NCBI RefSeq assembly: GCF_004366715.1
Contig: NZ_SOQZ01000001.1
Coordinates: 806,001 to 870,000, forward strand
DNA length: 64,000 bases
Reading direction: 5' to 3'
Source of the DNA: Meridianimaribacter flavus
Lineage (GTDB): Bacteria; Bacteroidota; Bacteroidia; Flavobacteriales; Flavobacteriaceae
The notes below the pieces were generated by a model. It was not told the origin of the DNA. It saw only the letters and a program-made list of their open reading frames with translations, and made no database searches. Made by a program: the position numbers and the translations under genes. Below are positions 48,064 to 56,775 of the stretch, in pieces (the first letter of the stretch is position 1; each line of letters starts with the position of its first letter).

Positions 48064-49938
48064 ATGAAAACATTTTGGCTGACAGTTTTTGGTATTCTTT
48101 ATTTTTCTATTGGTTTTTCTCAAAACAATGTAGCGGTACTTAATGACTCAGCAATGGATATTTATAAAACCAATCCTCAAAAGTCAATTGAGTTATTGGA
48201 AAAGGCATTGTCAATTTCTAAAAAAAATAAAGTAGTTAACAGCATTGCACAAAGCAAAAATAATTTAGGAATTGTTAAACGAGATTTAGGATTATTCACT
48301 GAAGCTAAATTGCTGTCAACTGCTGCTTTGGAAACATCAACAGATTCTATAATCATTGCTTCAGCCTATAATAATGTTGGTGCGTGTAATCGTAATTTAG
48401 GATTGTATGAAGATGCTTTAGCGGCTTACGTAGAAGCGCTTAAAATCTACGATGCTAAAAGCATGGATTCGCATAGAGCAACTGTAACAAACAATATAGG
48501 AACAGTATATAGCTACCTTGGAATGAACCAACAAGCTATTGAAAATCATCTTAAAGCCAAAGATATTTTTGAGGCTGAAGACAATAAAAAAGGAATGTCT
48601 GAAGTCTACAATAGTATTGCTATTATTTATGCTAATGATGGTGACTTGCTAAAATCACTTGATTATTTTAAAGCCTCCTTAAAGCTTGAAGAAGACTTGA
48701 ACAGTCAAAAAGGAATTGCGGAATCCACCAACAATGTTGGAGCAGTATATTATTATTTAGAAGAAATAGACTCTGCTTTATTGTATTTTAATAAATCAGT
48801 AAAGGCAGAGCGTGCTATAGGCAACCAAACTGGAATTGGTGCTACTTACAATAATATTGCTGATGTGTTGATTGAAAACAATCGTTTGGAAGAAGCCAAA
48901 GTGTATCTAGATAGTGGTTACTATTATACCAGAAAAGCAAAATCGGCAACAGATATAGAAACAGCGTTACACAATTACTCTCAATATTACGAAGCTAAAA
49001 ACCAGCCTCAAAAAGCCTTAGAGTATTACAAAAGTTTCACTTTGTTTAGAGACAGTATTTTAAATATTGAAACCAATGGTAAGGTTGCCGAATTGGAAAT
49101 TCAATATCAAACTGAAAAGAAAGAAAAAGAAATCTTGTCGCAACGTGCTGATTTAGCCGAAAAAGAACTCGATTTAAGTAAAAAGAACAACTACATTTTA
49201 GGTTTAGTAGCATTGGCAATTGTACTCTCGCTTTTGGGTTACTTAGTGTATAGTCAACAAAAGATAAAAAACCGACAGTTGCTTCGCGAAAATCAGCTTA
49301 AAGATGCTTTGGCAAAAATTGAAACTCAAAGTAAGCTTCAAGACCAAAGACTACGAATTTCAAGAGATTTACACGATAACATTGGAGCGCAATTAACGTT
49401 TATCATTTCATCTTTAGATAATTTAAAATACGGATTTAAACTCCCAGAAAAGTTAGGCGATAAGCTTAAAAGTATAAGCACATTCACCTCATCAACCATT
49501 TATGAGTTACGCGATACTATTTGGGCAATGAATAAAAATGAAATATCTATTGAAGATTTACAATCTAGAATTTCAAATTTTATTGATAAAGCACATATCG
49601 CTTCAGAAGGTATTGAATTCAATTTCAAAAAAGGAGAACAGATTAATGATGACTTACAGTTTACTTCTGTTGAGGGAATGAACATTTATCGTATTATTCA
49701 AGAGGCGGTTAATAATGCTATAAAATATGCTGAAGCGACTAAAATAACGGTTGAGGTAAATCAGGTAGATGATAAACTTTTAGTTCAAGTTTCTGATAAC
49801 GGAAAAGGGTTTGATGCTCAAAAAGTTGAACTTGGTAACGGACTCAATAATATGAAAAAACGCGCTCATGAAATTGATGGAGAGTTAACAGTAACCTCTG
49901 CAGAAGGTAACGGAACAACAGTTAAGTTACAAATGTAA
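48064..49938 (+). CDS. TPR-containing sensor histidine kinase (copy 2)
   Basis: A 624-residue protein, paralogous to the preceding gene: signal peptide (LTVFGILYFSIGFSQ), TPRs (LYEDALAAYVEALKIYD and others), membrane helix (ILGLVALAIVLSLLGYLVYS), phospho-acceptor His in SRDLHDNIGAQLTF, and ATPase motifs NAIKYAEATKI, DNGKGF, GNGLNNMKKRA. The catalytic halves of the two are nearly identical in several blocks, pointing to tandem duplication. It probably signals through the LuxR-type regulator 64 bases downstream. Confidence 0.9.
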   Translation: MKTFWLTVFGILYFSIGFSQNNVAVLNDSAMDIYKTNPQKSIELLEKALSISKKNKVVNSIAQSKNNLGIVKRDLGLFTEAKLLSTAALETSTDSIIIASAYNNVGACNRNLGLYEDALAAYVEALKIYDAKSMDSHRATVTNNIGTVYSYLGMNQQAIENHLKAKDIFEAEDNKKGMSEVYNSIAIIYANDGDLLKSLDYFKASLKLEEDLNSQKGIAESTNNVGAVYYYLEEIDSALLYFNKSVKAERAIGNQTGIGATYNNIADVLIENNRLEEAKVYLDSGYYYTRKAKSATDIETALHNYSQYYEAKNQPQKALEYYKSFTLFRDSILNIETNGKVAELEIQYQTEKKEKEILSQRADLAEKELDLSKKNNYILGLVALAIVLSLLGYLVYSQQKIKNRQLLRENQLKDALAKIETQSKLQDQRLRISRDLHDNIGAQLTFIISSLDNLKYGFKLPEKLGDKLKSISTFTSSTIYELRDTIWAMNKNEISIEDLQSRISNFIDKAHIASEGIEFNFKKGEQINDDLQFTSVEGMNIYRIIQEAVNNAIKYAEATKITVEVNQVDDKLLVQVSDNGKGFDAQKVELGNGLNNMKKRAHEIDGELTVTSAEGNGTTVKLQM

Positions 49939-50002
49939 TATACGTCATGTATCGTATAGGTGAAATTCAATACGTTTACTATTTTTATAAAAATACCAGC
50001 TA

Positions 50003-50653
50003 ATGAACATTAAAATAGCCATAGTTGACGACAACACATTTTTAATAAATGCAGTAAAAGAAAAGCTGTCTTTTTTTGAGGACTTGAATTTTAAATTTTC
50101 AGCAATGAATGGTTCTGATTTATTATCTAAATTGGAAAGCAATCACAATCTTGATTTAATCCTTATGGATATTGAAATGCCAGTGCTTAATGGTATTGAA
50201 ACTACTGAAATAGTGAAGCAAAAATATCCTCATATAAAAATCATTATGCTTACTGTTTTTGATAATGATGAAAACATTTTCAATGCTATAAAAGCAGGAG
50301 CTGATGGCTATTTGCTAAAAGAAATTAATGCTAAAGATTTACATAGTGGTATTCTTGAAACATTAAATGGAGGCGCAGCTATGAATCCTTCAATAGCATT
50401 AAAAACCTTGAAATTACTTCGAAATCCTATGAGTATTGAAAACGAAAAGGATAAAGAAGATATTAAACTTACTGCAAGAGAGACTGAAGTATTAGAGCAC
50501 TTGAGCAAAGGATTAAATTACGTGCAAATTGCTGAAAACTTAATTCTTTCAACAGGCACAGTAAGAAAGCATATTGAAAATATTTACAAAAAGCTACAAG
50601 TGCATAATAAACTTGAAGCGGTACAAAAAGCAAAGAAAAATAACCTTATTTAA
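50003..50653 (+). CDS. LuxR/NarL-type response regulator
   Basis: A 216-residue regulator with an N-terminal receiver (AIVDDNTF; phospho-acceptor Asp in LILMDIEMPVLNG) and a C-terminal LuxR HTH (LTARETEVLEHLSKGLNYVQ, then IAENLILSTGTVRKHIENIY). It is the only response regulator beside two HisKA_3 kinases, so both probably feed it. Its 3' end overlaps the convergent coaD gene by 8 bases. Confidence 0.93.
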   Translation: MNIKIAIVDDNTFLINAVKEKLSFFEDLNFKFSAMNGSDLLSKLESNHNLDLILMDIEMPVLNGIETTEIVKQKYPHIKIIMLTVFDNDENIFNAIKAGADGYLLKEINAKDLHSGILETLNGGAAMNPSIALKTLKLLRNPMSIENEKDKEDIKLTARETEVLEHLSKGLNYVQIAENLILSTGTVRKHIENIYKKLQVHNKLEAVQKAKKNNLI

Positions 50654-51101
50654 TGTTTACACTATCAGGAACTAAAACAGTGTAATCACCATTATTGCGA
50701 ATAACATCTCTAACAATTGAAGACGAAATAAACGATGTTTTTGCAGCAGTAAGCAAGAAAACAGTTTCAATTTTAGAAAGTTTACGGTTGGTATGTGCTA
50801 TAGCTTTTTCAAACTCAAAATCAGCAGGATTACGTAAGCCACGTAAAATAAATTGAGCATCAATCTTTTTACAGAATTCTATAGTTAAACCTTCATAAGT
50901 TACTACAGACACTTTAGGTTCGTCTTTAAACGCATTTTCAATAAAGGCTTTACGTTCTTCAAGAGAAAACATATAGTTTTTATCAGCATTAATACCAATA
51001 GCTACAACTACTTCATCAAAAAGCTTTACACCACGTTTAATAATATCGTAATGTCCTAAAGTAATTGGGTCAAAAGACCCTGGAAAGATTGCGCGTTTCA
51101 T
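50646..51101 (-). CDS. coaD: Phosphopantetheine adenylyltransferase
   Basis: A 151-residue protein with the nucleotidyltransferase HxGH-type motif in FPGSFDPITLGHYDIIKRG and the later SSSIVRDVIRNNGDYTVLVP, as in CoaD. It converts 4'-phosphopantetheine and ATP to dephospho-CoA. It follows ddl on the minus strand (18-base gap), probably one operon. Confidence 0.95.
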   Translation of the reverse strand: MKRAIFPGSFDPITLGHYDIIKRGVKLFDEVVVAIGINADKNYMFSLEERKAFIENAFKDEPKVSVVTYEGLTIEFCKKIDAQFILRGLRNPADFEFEKAIAHTNRKLSKIETVFLLTAAKTSFISSSIVRDVIRNNGDYTVLVPDSVNIK

Positions 51102-51119
51102 AATGTAAAATTACAGATT

Positions 51120-52094
51120 TTATTTCAAAGCCTCTTCAATAGCATTTTCAAAAAGAGCGCTTAAGCTTATTCCTGCTGTTGCAGCTTGCTGAGGTAATAT
51201 GCTGGCTTTAGTTAAACCAGGTACTGTGTTAACTTCTAAAAGATGAGGTTCTCCATCTTTAAAAATATATTCGCTTCGGCTAAACCCTTTTAGCTTCAAA
51301 ATGGTATACACCTGTTTAGCAACAGTGTTTACCTTTTCTTCTTGTGATTTACTTAATCTGGCAGGAGTTATTTCTTGCGATTCACCCAAATATTTTGCTT
51401 TGTAATCAAAAAAATCATTGTTGCTCACAATTTCGGTAATCGGTAAAACGGTTACTTCTCCTTTGTAAGTAATCACACCAACCGAAACTTCAGTGCCATC
51501 TAAAAACGATTCAATAATTACTTCGTCATCTTCTTTAAAAGCTACATCAAGAGCGGTTTTTATGTCTTCTTTGTTATAGACTTTAGTGATTCCAAAACTA
51601 CTACCAGCTTTATTGGCTTTTACAAAACAAGGTAACCCAACTTTGTTGACAATGTCGTTTTCATTAACTGCATCTCCTTGGTTGAGGTAATAGGAGGTTG
51701 CGGTTTTAATTCCGTAAGGTTTTAAGGTGCTTAAACAGTCACGTTTGTTAAATGTTAATGCGGCTTGATACATACCACAACTAGTATGCGGAATGTTTAA
51801 CAGCTCAAGATATCCTTGCATGTAGCCATCTTCACCAGGAGTACCATGAATAGCATTAAACACACAATCAAAAGTTATTTTCTTGCCTTCAAGAGTAATC
51901 GAAAAGTCATTTCTGTCAATAGGAAATTCTACATCATTGTCATTAACATAAACCCATTTGTGCTTAAAAATATGTATTCTGTAAGCGTTGTATTTTGAAG
52001 TGTCTAGAGTTTCATAAACCACTTGACCGCTTTTTAAGGATATTTCATACTCGCTAGAATATCCTCCCATTATAATGGCAATATTTTTTTTCAT
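51120..52094 (-). CDS. ddl: D-alanine--D-alanine ligase
   Basis: From the ATG at 52094 the product has 324 residues: IIMGGYSSEYEISLKSG at the N-terminus, the HGTPGEDGYMQGYLELL motif, ATP-grasp residues in LPCFVKANKAGSSFGITKV, and the C-terminal HLLEVNTVPGLTKASILP. It makes the D-Ala-D-Ala dipeptide for peptidoglycan. The in-frame ATG at 52112 would fall within a small hairpin and is less likely. Divergent from the PASTA gene. Confidence 0.95.
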   Translation of the reverse strand: MKKNIAIIMGGYSSEYEISLKSGQVVYETLDTSKYNAYRIHIFKHKWVYVNDNDVEFPIDRNDFSITLEGKKITFDCVFNAIHGTPGEDGYMQGYLELLNIPHTSCGMYQAALTFNKRDCLSTLKPYGIKTATSYYLNQGDAVNENDIVNKVGLPCFVKANKAGSSFGITKVYNKEDIKTALDVAFKEDDEVIIESFLDGTEVSVGVITYKGEVTVLPITEIVSNNDFFDYKAKYLGESQEITPARLSKSQEEKVNTVAKQVYTILKLKGFSRSEYIFKDGEPHLLEVNTVPGLTKASILPQQAATAGISLSALFENAIEEALK

Positions 52095-52100
52095 ATAAAG

Positions 52101-52116
52101 TCCTGTGTTCACAGGA
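52101..52116. repeat. Short hairpin upstream of ddl
   Basis: Perfect 7-bp stem TCCTGTG / CACAGGA with a TT loop, 6 bases upstream of the ddl start codon. Confidence 0.35.
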
Positions 52117-52229
52117 ATTGCTGTTAATTAATAATCACTCGATAATCCGAAACAAACAATAAAACGTAACTAATAATAGTTAAGCTAAAATAGCACATTA
52201 AAGCAAAAGAAAAAACCTTTGAGTTTTTA

Positions 52230-52237
52230 TATATTTG
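52230..52237 (+). promoter_or_regulatory. -7 promoter element of the PASTA gene
   Basis: TATATTTG matches TAnnTTTG and ends 20 bases before the ATG at 52258. Confidence 0.5.
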
Positions 52238-52257
52238 TCATAATCTAATTTCCATTT

Positions 52258-52815
52258 ATGAGTTTAGTAAAGTTTCTTACCAGCAAAGCATTTTTAAAAC
52301 AAATTGCACTGGCTATCGTTGCTCTTGTAGTATTATCGTTTTTAATATTACAATGGTTGAAAAGTTACACCAACCATGGTGAGTTTGTAGAAGTGCCAGA
52401 TTTAAAAGGTAAGACTTTAGAAACCGTTCAAATAGAATTAGGTGATAATGACTTGCAAATGGAAATTCAGGATTCGGCTAACTACAATCCTAATTATCCT
52501 AAATATTCAGTTATTGAGCAATATCCTTTAGCAGGAACTCAGGTTAAAGAAAACCGAAAAATCTATCTTATTTTAAATCCATCAGGTTATCGTAAGGTTG
52601 CAGTCCCAAATATTGTAAGACGTACTTTTAGACAAGCCAAACCAACTCTAGAAGCATTAGGGTTTGAAGTAGGAAAAATCACTTATGTTGACGACCTTGG
52701 TAAAGATGAGGTGATTGCTGTAAAATATGAAGGAGAAACTCTTAAAGCTGGAGATTTATTACCACTAACCACAAAAATTGATTTGGTTTTAGGTAATGGT
52801 AACCGATCAAACTAA
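52258..52815 (+). CDS. PASTA domain-containing membrane protein
   Basis: A 185-residue protein with one N-terminal membrane helix (IALAIVALVVLSFLILQWL) and two to three PASTA repeats (VEVPDLKGKTLETVQIELGD; VPNIVRRTFRQAKPTLEALG) facing the periplasm. PASTA modules bind muropeptide-like ligands; the small Bacteroidetes form is not fused to a kinase. The pseudouridine synthase gene starts 2 bases after its stop codon and ddl is divergent, a conserved neighbourhood. Confidence 0.88.
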   Translation: MSLVKFLTSKAFLKQIALAIVALVVLSFLILQWLKSYTNHGEFVEVPDLKGKTLETVQIELGDNDLQMEIQDSANYNPNYPKYSVIEQYPLAGTQVKENRKIYLILNPSGYRKVAVPNIVRRTFRQAKPTLEALGFEVGKITYVDDLGKDEVIAVKYEGETLKAGDLLPLTTKIDLVLGNGNRSN

Positions 52816-52817
52816 AC

Positions 52818-53855
52818 ATGGCAGATCACGATACTTCAATAGACGACAATGATGATGAGTTGTACGAACATTATTCGTTTACCGCTGAAAAAGGTCAGCA
52901 ACCACTTCGTATAGATAAATATTTAATGAATTTTATTGAAAACGCAACACGTAATAAAATTCAAACTGCTGCAAAAAACGGAAGTATTTACGTTAATGAT
53001 ACTCCTGTAAAGCAAAATTACAAGGTAAAACCATTTGATAAAATTAGAGTACTTTTTGAGCATCCTCCTTATGAGTATTTGTTAACGCCTGAGAATATTC
53101 CGTTGGATATTGTTTATGAAGATGACGAGCTATTGGTAGTTAATAAACCAGCAGGAATGGTTGTGCATCCTGGTCATGGTAACTATTCAGGGACTTTAAT
53201 AAACGCTTTAACCTATCATTTTGATAATTTACCAAACAATTCTAGTAATCGTCCTGGATTAGTGCATCGTATCGATAAAGATACTAGCGGACTTCTAGTG
53301 GTTGCAAAAACTGAAGAGGCTATGACGCATTTGTCTAAGCAGTTTTTTGATAAAACCAGTGAGCGCGAATATGTGGCTTTGGTTTGGGGAAATGTAGATG
53401 AAGATTCAGGTACTGTAGAAGGTAATATTGGTCGTCATCCAAAAAACAGACTGCAAAACACCGTTTTTGAGGGAGATGATGCCGATAAAGGCAAGCCAGC
53501 AGTAACTCATTATAAAGTAATTGAGCGTTTAGGCTATGTAACTTTGGTGTCTTGTAAGTTAGAAACTGGGCGTACACACCAAATTCGAGTGCACATGAAA
53601 CACATTGGACATACACTGTTTAATGACGAACGTTATGGTGGCGAAAAAATACTAAAAGGAACAACTTTCAATAAGTACAAGCAGTTTGTGGAGAACTGTT
53701 TTAAAGTATTGCCACGACAAGCGCTACATGCTAAAACACTTGGCTTTGAGCATCCTAAAACTGGCGAGTTTTTACGTTTTAATACCGAAATTCCTGAAGA
53801 CATGCAGCAGTGTGTTGAAAAATGGCGTAACTACTCCAAGCATCAAGAATTATAA
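52818..53855 (+). CDS. RluA-family pseudouridine synthase (RluD-like)
   Basis: A 345-residue protein with an S4 RNA-binding domain (LRIDKYLMNFIENATRNKI) and a catalytic domain whose active-site Asp is in GLVHRIDKDTSGLLVVAKT; LETGRTHQIRVHMKHIGH follows. It isomerises uridines in 23S rRNA; the exact sites (RluD-type) are inferred from family resemblance. Translationally coupled to the PASTA gene. Confidence 0.93.
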   Translation: MADHDTSIDDNDDELYEHYSFTAEKGQQPLRIDKYLMNFIENATRNKIQTAAKNGSIYVNDTPVKQNYKVKPFDKIRVLFEHPPYEYLLTPENIPLDIVYEDDELLVVNKPAGMVVHPGHGNYSGTLINALTYHFDNLPNNSSNRPGLVHRIDKDTSGLLVVAKTEEAMTHLSKQFFDKTSEREYVALVWGNVDEDSGTVEGNIGRHPKNRLQNTVFEGDDADKGKPAVTHYKVIERLGYVTLVSCKLETGRTHQIRVHMKHIGHTLFNDERYGGEKILKGTTFNKYKQFVENCFKVLPRQALHAKTLGFEHPKTGEFLRFNTEIPEDMQQCVEKWRNYSKHQEL

Positions 53856-53876
53856 TAACCAATAATTTAGCACAGT

Positions 53877-54239
53877 ATGACTTTTAAAAGTTTGGTTCCA
53901 ATGCTTTACACTGAGCAAATTGAAGAAACCATTGCGTTTTACACTACACATTTAGGGTTTACTTGTGGTGAAAAAAATGACGATTGGAATTGGGCTGCCA
54001 TACATAGAGATGAAGTTGAGTTTATGTTGGCAAAACCCAATGCACATATTTCCTTTACTAAACCACAGTTTACTGGTTCATTTTATATAAAAGTAGATGA
54101 TGTAGATGCGCTTTGGCATCAACTTAAAGACAAAGTAACCCTTTGCTATCCAATAGAAAATTTTGAATGGAATATGCGAGAGTTTGCCATCTATGATAAC
54201 AATGGCTATGTCATTCAGATAGGAGAGGAGTTATCATAA
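53877..54239 (+). CDS. VOC family protein (glyoxalase/bleomycin resistance fold)
   Basis: A 120-residue protein with the vicinal-oxygen-chelate pattern: MLYTEQIEETIAFYTTHLGF, IHRDEVEFMLAKPN, FYIKVDDVDALWHQLKDK, and FAIYDNNGYVIQIGEEL. The metal ligands of true glyoxalases are not obvious, so it is likely a binding or resistance-type member. Single gene. Confidence 0.8.
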   Translation: MTFKSLVPMLYTEQIEETIAFYTTHLGFTCGEKNDDWNWAAIHRDEVEFMLAKPNAHISFTKPQFTGSFYIKVDDVDALWHQLKDKVTLCYPIENFEWNMREFAIYDNNGYVIQIGEELS

Positions 54240-54302
54240 TTTTTGTCAATAGTTTTATTGAAAAGAATAAAACCTAAAGTTGATTTTATAATTAGGTAAT
54301 TG

Positions 54303-54310
54303 TAACTTTG
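54303..54310 (+). promoter_or_regulatory. -7 promoter element of yaaA
   Basis: TAACTTTG matches TAnnTTTG; a TTG at 54280-54282 lies upstream at plausible -33 spacing. Confidence 0.5.
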
Positions 54311-54341
54311 AAAAAGAACTATTGTTTAACTTTTAAAGAGA

Positions 54342-54359
54342 TTCCTGCTTTCGCAGGAA
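54342..54359. repeat. REP-like hairpin before yaaA
   Basis: Perfect 7-bp stem TTCCTGC / GCAGGAA with loop TTTC, ending 6 bases before the ATG at 54366, so it overlaps the ribosome binding region. This TTCCTGCTTTCGCAGGAA motif is, from memory, a repeated intergenic hairpin in flavobacterial genomes. Confidence 0.5.
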
Positions 54360-54365
54360 ATGATT

Positions 54366-55124
54366 ATGAAACTCGTTTTATCACCAGCAAAATCTTTAGA
54401 TTACGAAAGTAAACTTCCCACAACAAAAACTACTGAAGCTTGTTTTTTAAACGAAGCTGAACGCCTTAATAAATTACTTAAAAAGAAGTCGGCTAAAAGT
54501 TTGTCAAAGCTTATGAATATCTCTGATAATCTTGGGCAATTAAACTACGAACGTAATCAGGACTGGAGTTTACCATTTACTCAAGACAATGCAAGACAAG
54601 CTGTGTATGCTTTTAGTGGTGATGTGTATAGAGGCTTAGACGCTTACACTATTGAAAGTAGTAAGTTAGACACTTTGGAAGACACAGTTCGCATTATTTC
54701 TGGACTCTATGGTGTTTTAAAACCATTGGATTTAATTCAACCTTACCGTTTAGAAATGGGAACTAAATTTCCGGTAGGAAAAAACAAAAACTTATACGAG
54801 TTCTGGAAAAAGAAAGTTACTCAAGCACTCAATGACGAGCTGCAAGACGATGAGGTGTTCTTAAATTTAGCGAGTAACGAGTATTTTAAAGCTATTGATA
54901 CCAAAGCATTAAAGGTTCCTGTAATTACTGCCAGTTTTAAGGATTTAAAAAATGGCGAATACAAAACCATCATGACTTTTGCTAAACTTGCCAGAGGTTA
55001 TATGACACGATACATTGTAGATACCAATGCCAAAACCATTGACGACCTTAAAGGGTTTAACTACGAAGGTTATGGCTTTAGCGAAAGCATGTCTACTAAA
55101 AACGACTTGGTATTTATAAGATAA
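54366..55124 (+). CDS. yaaA: Peroxide stress protein YaaA (DUF328)
   Basis: A 252-residue protein from the ATG at 54366: MKLVLSPAKSLDYESKLP, then FSGDVYRGLDAYTI and LYGVLKPLDLIQPYRLEMGT, with the C-terminal GFNYEGYGFSESMS. This is the YaaA pattern; the E. coli homologue limits free iron under peroxide stress. Its stop codon directly abuts the stop codon of the convergent bTHX gene. Confidence 0.93.
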   Translation: MKLVLSPAKSLDYESKLPTTKTTEACFLNEAERLNKLLKKKSAKSLSKLMNISDNLGQLNYERNQDWSLPFTQDNARQAVYAFSGDVYRGLDAYTIESSKLDTLEDTVRIISGLYGVLKPLDLIQPYRLEMGTKFPVGKNKNLYEFWKKKVTQALNDELQDDEVFLNLASNEYFKAIDTKALKVPVITASFKDLKNGEYKTIMTFAKLARGYMTRYIVDTNAKTIDDLKGFNYEGYGFSESMSTKNDLVFIR

Positions 55125-55256
55125 TCAGGCCTTAGCTTTTTTATCAATATTTATTTTTTGCTCAGTAGTTGGACGTTTTTTTATTTTTTGACGTCTAACA
55201 CCTGAAGACCCTCTGTGTATTTTTCCGCGTCGTGTTTTTTTATCACCTTTTCCCAT
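55125..55256 (-). CDS. 30S ribosomal protein bTHX
   Basis: A 43-residue very basic protein, found by reading the minus strand: MGKGDKKTRRGKIHRGSSGV at the N-terminus, followed by RRQKIKKRPTTEQ and a lysine-rich end. The MGKGDKKTxRGKI start is the signature of bTHX, a small 30S-head protein known from Thermus and most Bacteroidetes. Its stop codon (55125-55127) immediately follows that of yaaA. Confidence 0.9.
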   Translation of the reverse strand: MGKGDKKTRRGKIHRGSSGVRRQKIKKRPTTEQKINIDKKAKA

Positions 55257-55336
55257 GTTTATTATTATTGGTTACTACAGTAAAATACAAATTTTTTATA
55301 CTTTAGTCAAGCAATCGATAATCCTCTCAATTCTAT

Positions 55337-56059
55337 ATGGTTTACTATTTAATATTGGCTATTCAATTTTTTTGTGTGTATCACGTTTTCAAACATAAAA
55401 ATGAATATTACTGGGTGTTTCTTATCATTTTTGTTCCAGTAATAGGTTGTGCAGTTTATTTAATTAGTAATGTTTATAATAAAAGAGATGCCGAAAAAGT
55501 AGCTAGTGATATTACGTCTATTATCAACCCAACAAAAAAAGTTAGGGATTTAGAAAGCAAACTTCAATTTTCTGATACTTATCAAAATAGATTAAATTTA
55601 GCTGATGCTTATTTTGAAATATCTGATTACTCAAATGCTAGTCTACATTATGAACAGTTGCTTGAAGACAAATCGCAAAGCAACGTATTTGTAAAAAAGA
55701 AGCTTTTAGAAAGTTATTACTACGCACAAGAGTATGAAAAAGCAATTGAGATTGCTGAAACAATAAAAGACCACCAAGAGTTTGTTAATACCATTTCGCA
55801 ATTTACTTACGGATTATGTCTTGAAAAGCTTAACAGATTTGATGAAGCTGAAACCAATATGAAAGTAATAAACCAACGTTATTCCCATTACAACGAGCGC
55901 TTGGTATTGGCCGAATTTTTATTGAGTCAACAAAAAAATGATGATGCTTACGATATTTTAAATGATATTAACGCAGAGTCACAACACATGACCAAACCTA
56001 ACCGAAGAATTTACAGGGCAACCATAAATAAAGTTAAGGACTACTTAAACAAAGCATAG
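55337..56059 (+). CDS. Membrane-anchored TPR protein
   Basis: A 240-residue protein with two N-terminal membrane helices in a PLDc_N-like arrangement (YYLILAIQFFCVYHVF and YWVFLIIFVPVIGCAVYLI), then tetratricopeptide repeats (NRLNLADAYFEISDYSNASL, then HYEQLLEDK; RFDEAETNMKVINQRYSHYN). Likely an assembly or scaffold protein at the inner membrane. The next gene begins directly after its stop codon. Confidence 0.7.
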   Translation: MVYYLILAIQFFCVYHVFKHKNEYYWVFLIIFVPVIGCAVYLISNVYNKRDAEKVASDITSIINPTKKVRDLESKLQFSDTYQNRLNLADAYFEISDYSNASLHYEQLLEDKSQSNVFVKKKLLESYYYAQEYEKAIEIAETIKDHQEFVNTISQFTYGLCLEKLNRFDEAETNMKVINQRYSHYNERLVLAEFLLSQQKNDDAYDILNDINAESQHMTKPNRRIYRATINKVKDYLNKA

Positions 56060-56740
56060 TTGTTTTTTCATAAACATCCATACCAACCTTTTATTCAAAA
56101 TGACACTACAAAGTTAATTGTAGGCACATTACCACCACCAAGATTTTCAACAGGTGAGTTGCTAGAAAAAGATGTAGACTTTTGTTACGGCAGCTATTAC
56201 AATAGCTTGTGGTTGTTTATTGATAAAATTCATAATTTGAATTTACGATACGATAATTCACAAGAGGCTATTGAAGAACGTAAACGCTTTTTAATACAGC
56301 ATAAAATAGGTGTTTGTGATATTGTTGAAAGTGCAGAACGTGACAAAATTGATGCTTCCGATTTAGGAATGACTAACATTGTGTTGCGAGATCTTATTGG
56401 TTACATTAAGCAATACCCAACTATTGATACCTTACTGTTTACAGGTGGGAACAGTAAAAATGGACCAGAATATTTTTTTAGAAAACACATTAAAGACTAT
56501 AATATTAAGTTGAAAGTGGTGTCTAACGAAGTTCCAAGAATACACGAGTTTGTTATTCCGATAGAAGGGAAGAAACCTACTGAAGCTACTCGAAAAATAA
56601 AAACCGTGTCCTTGACTTCTGGGTCAGGAGCAGCAAATATTTCAATAAGTAGATTGCCATTGTATAAACAGTTAAAAGCTAAAAATCCTGATTTTAATAC
56701 TTTTGATTTTAGGGTTATGCAGTATAGTGAGTTTTTTTAG
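56060..56740 (+). CDS. Uracil-DNA glycosylase superfamily protein
   Basis: A 226-residue protein starting HKHPYQPFI and LIVGTLPPPRF, with a conserved Asn/Gly-rich segment (LLFTGGNSKNGPEYFF) and a late SLTSGSGAANIS motif. This is the pattern of the Mug-like uracil-DNA glycosylase family in Bacteroidetes. No upstream ATG exists in frame; translation seems to start at the TTG at 56060, the base after the TPR gene stop codon, implying translational coupling. Confidence 0.75.
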   Translation: MFFHKHPYQPFIQNDTTKLIVGTLPPPRFSTGELLEKDVDFCYGSYYNSLWLFIDKIHNLNLRYDNSQEAIEERKRFLIQHKIGVCDIVESAERDKIDASDLGMTNIVLRDLIGYIKQYPTIDTLLFTGGNSKNGPEYFFRKHIKDYNIKLKVVSNEVPRIHEFVIPIEGKKPTEATRKIKTVSLTSGSGAANISISRLPLYKQLKAKNPDFNTFDFRVMQYSEFF

Positions 56741-56775
56741 GTAGAATAACTCTTTTGTATAAATTATTACAATAA

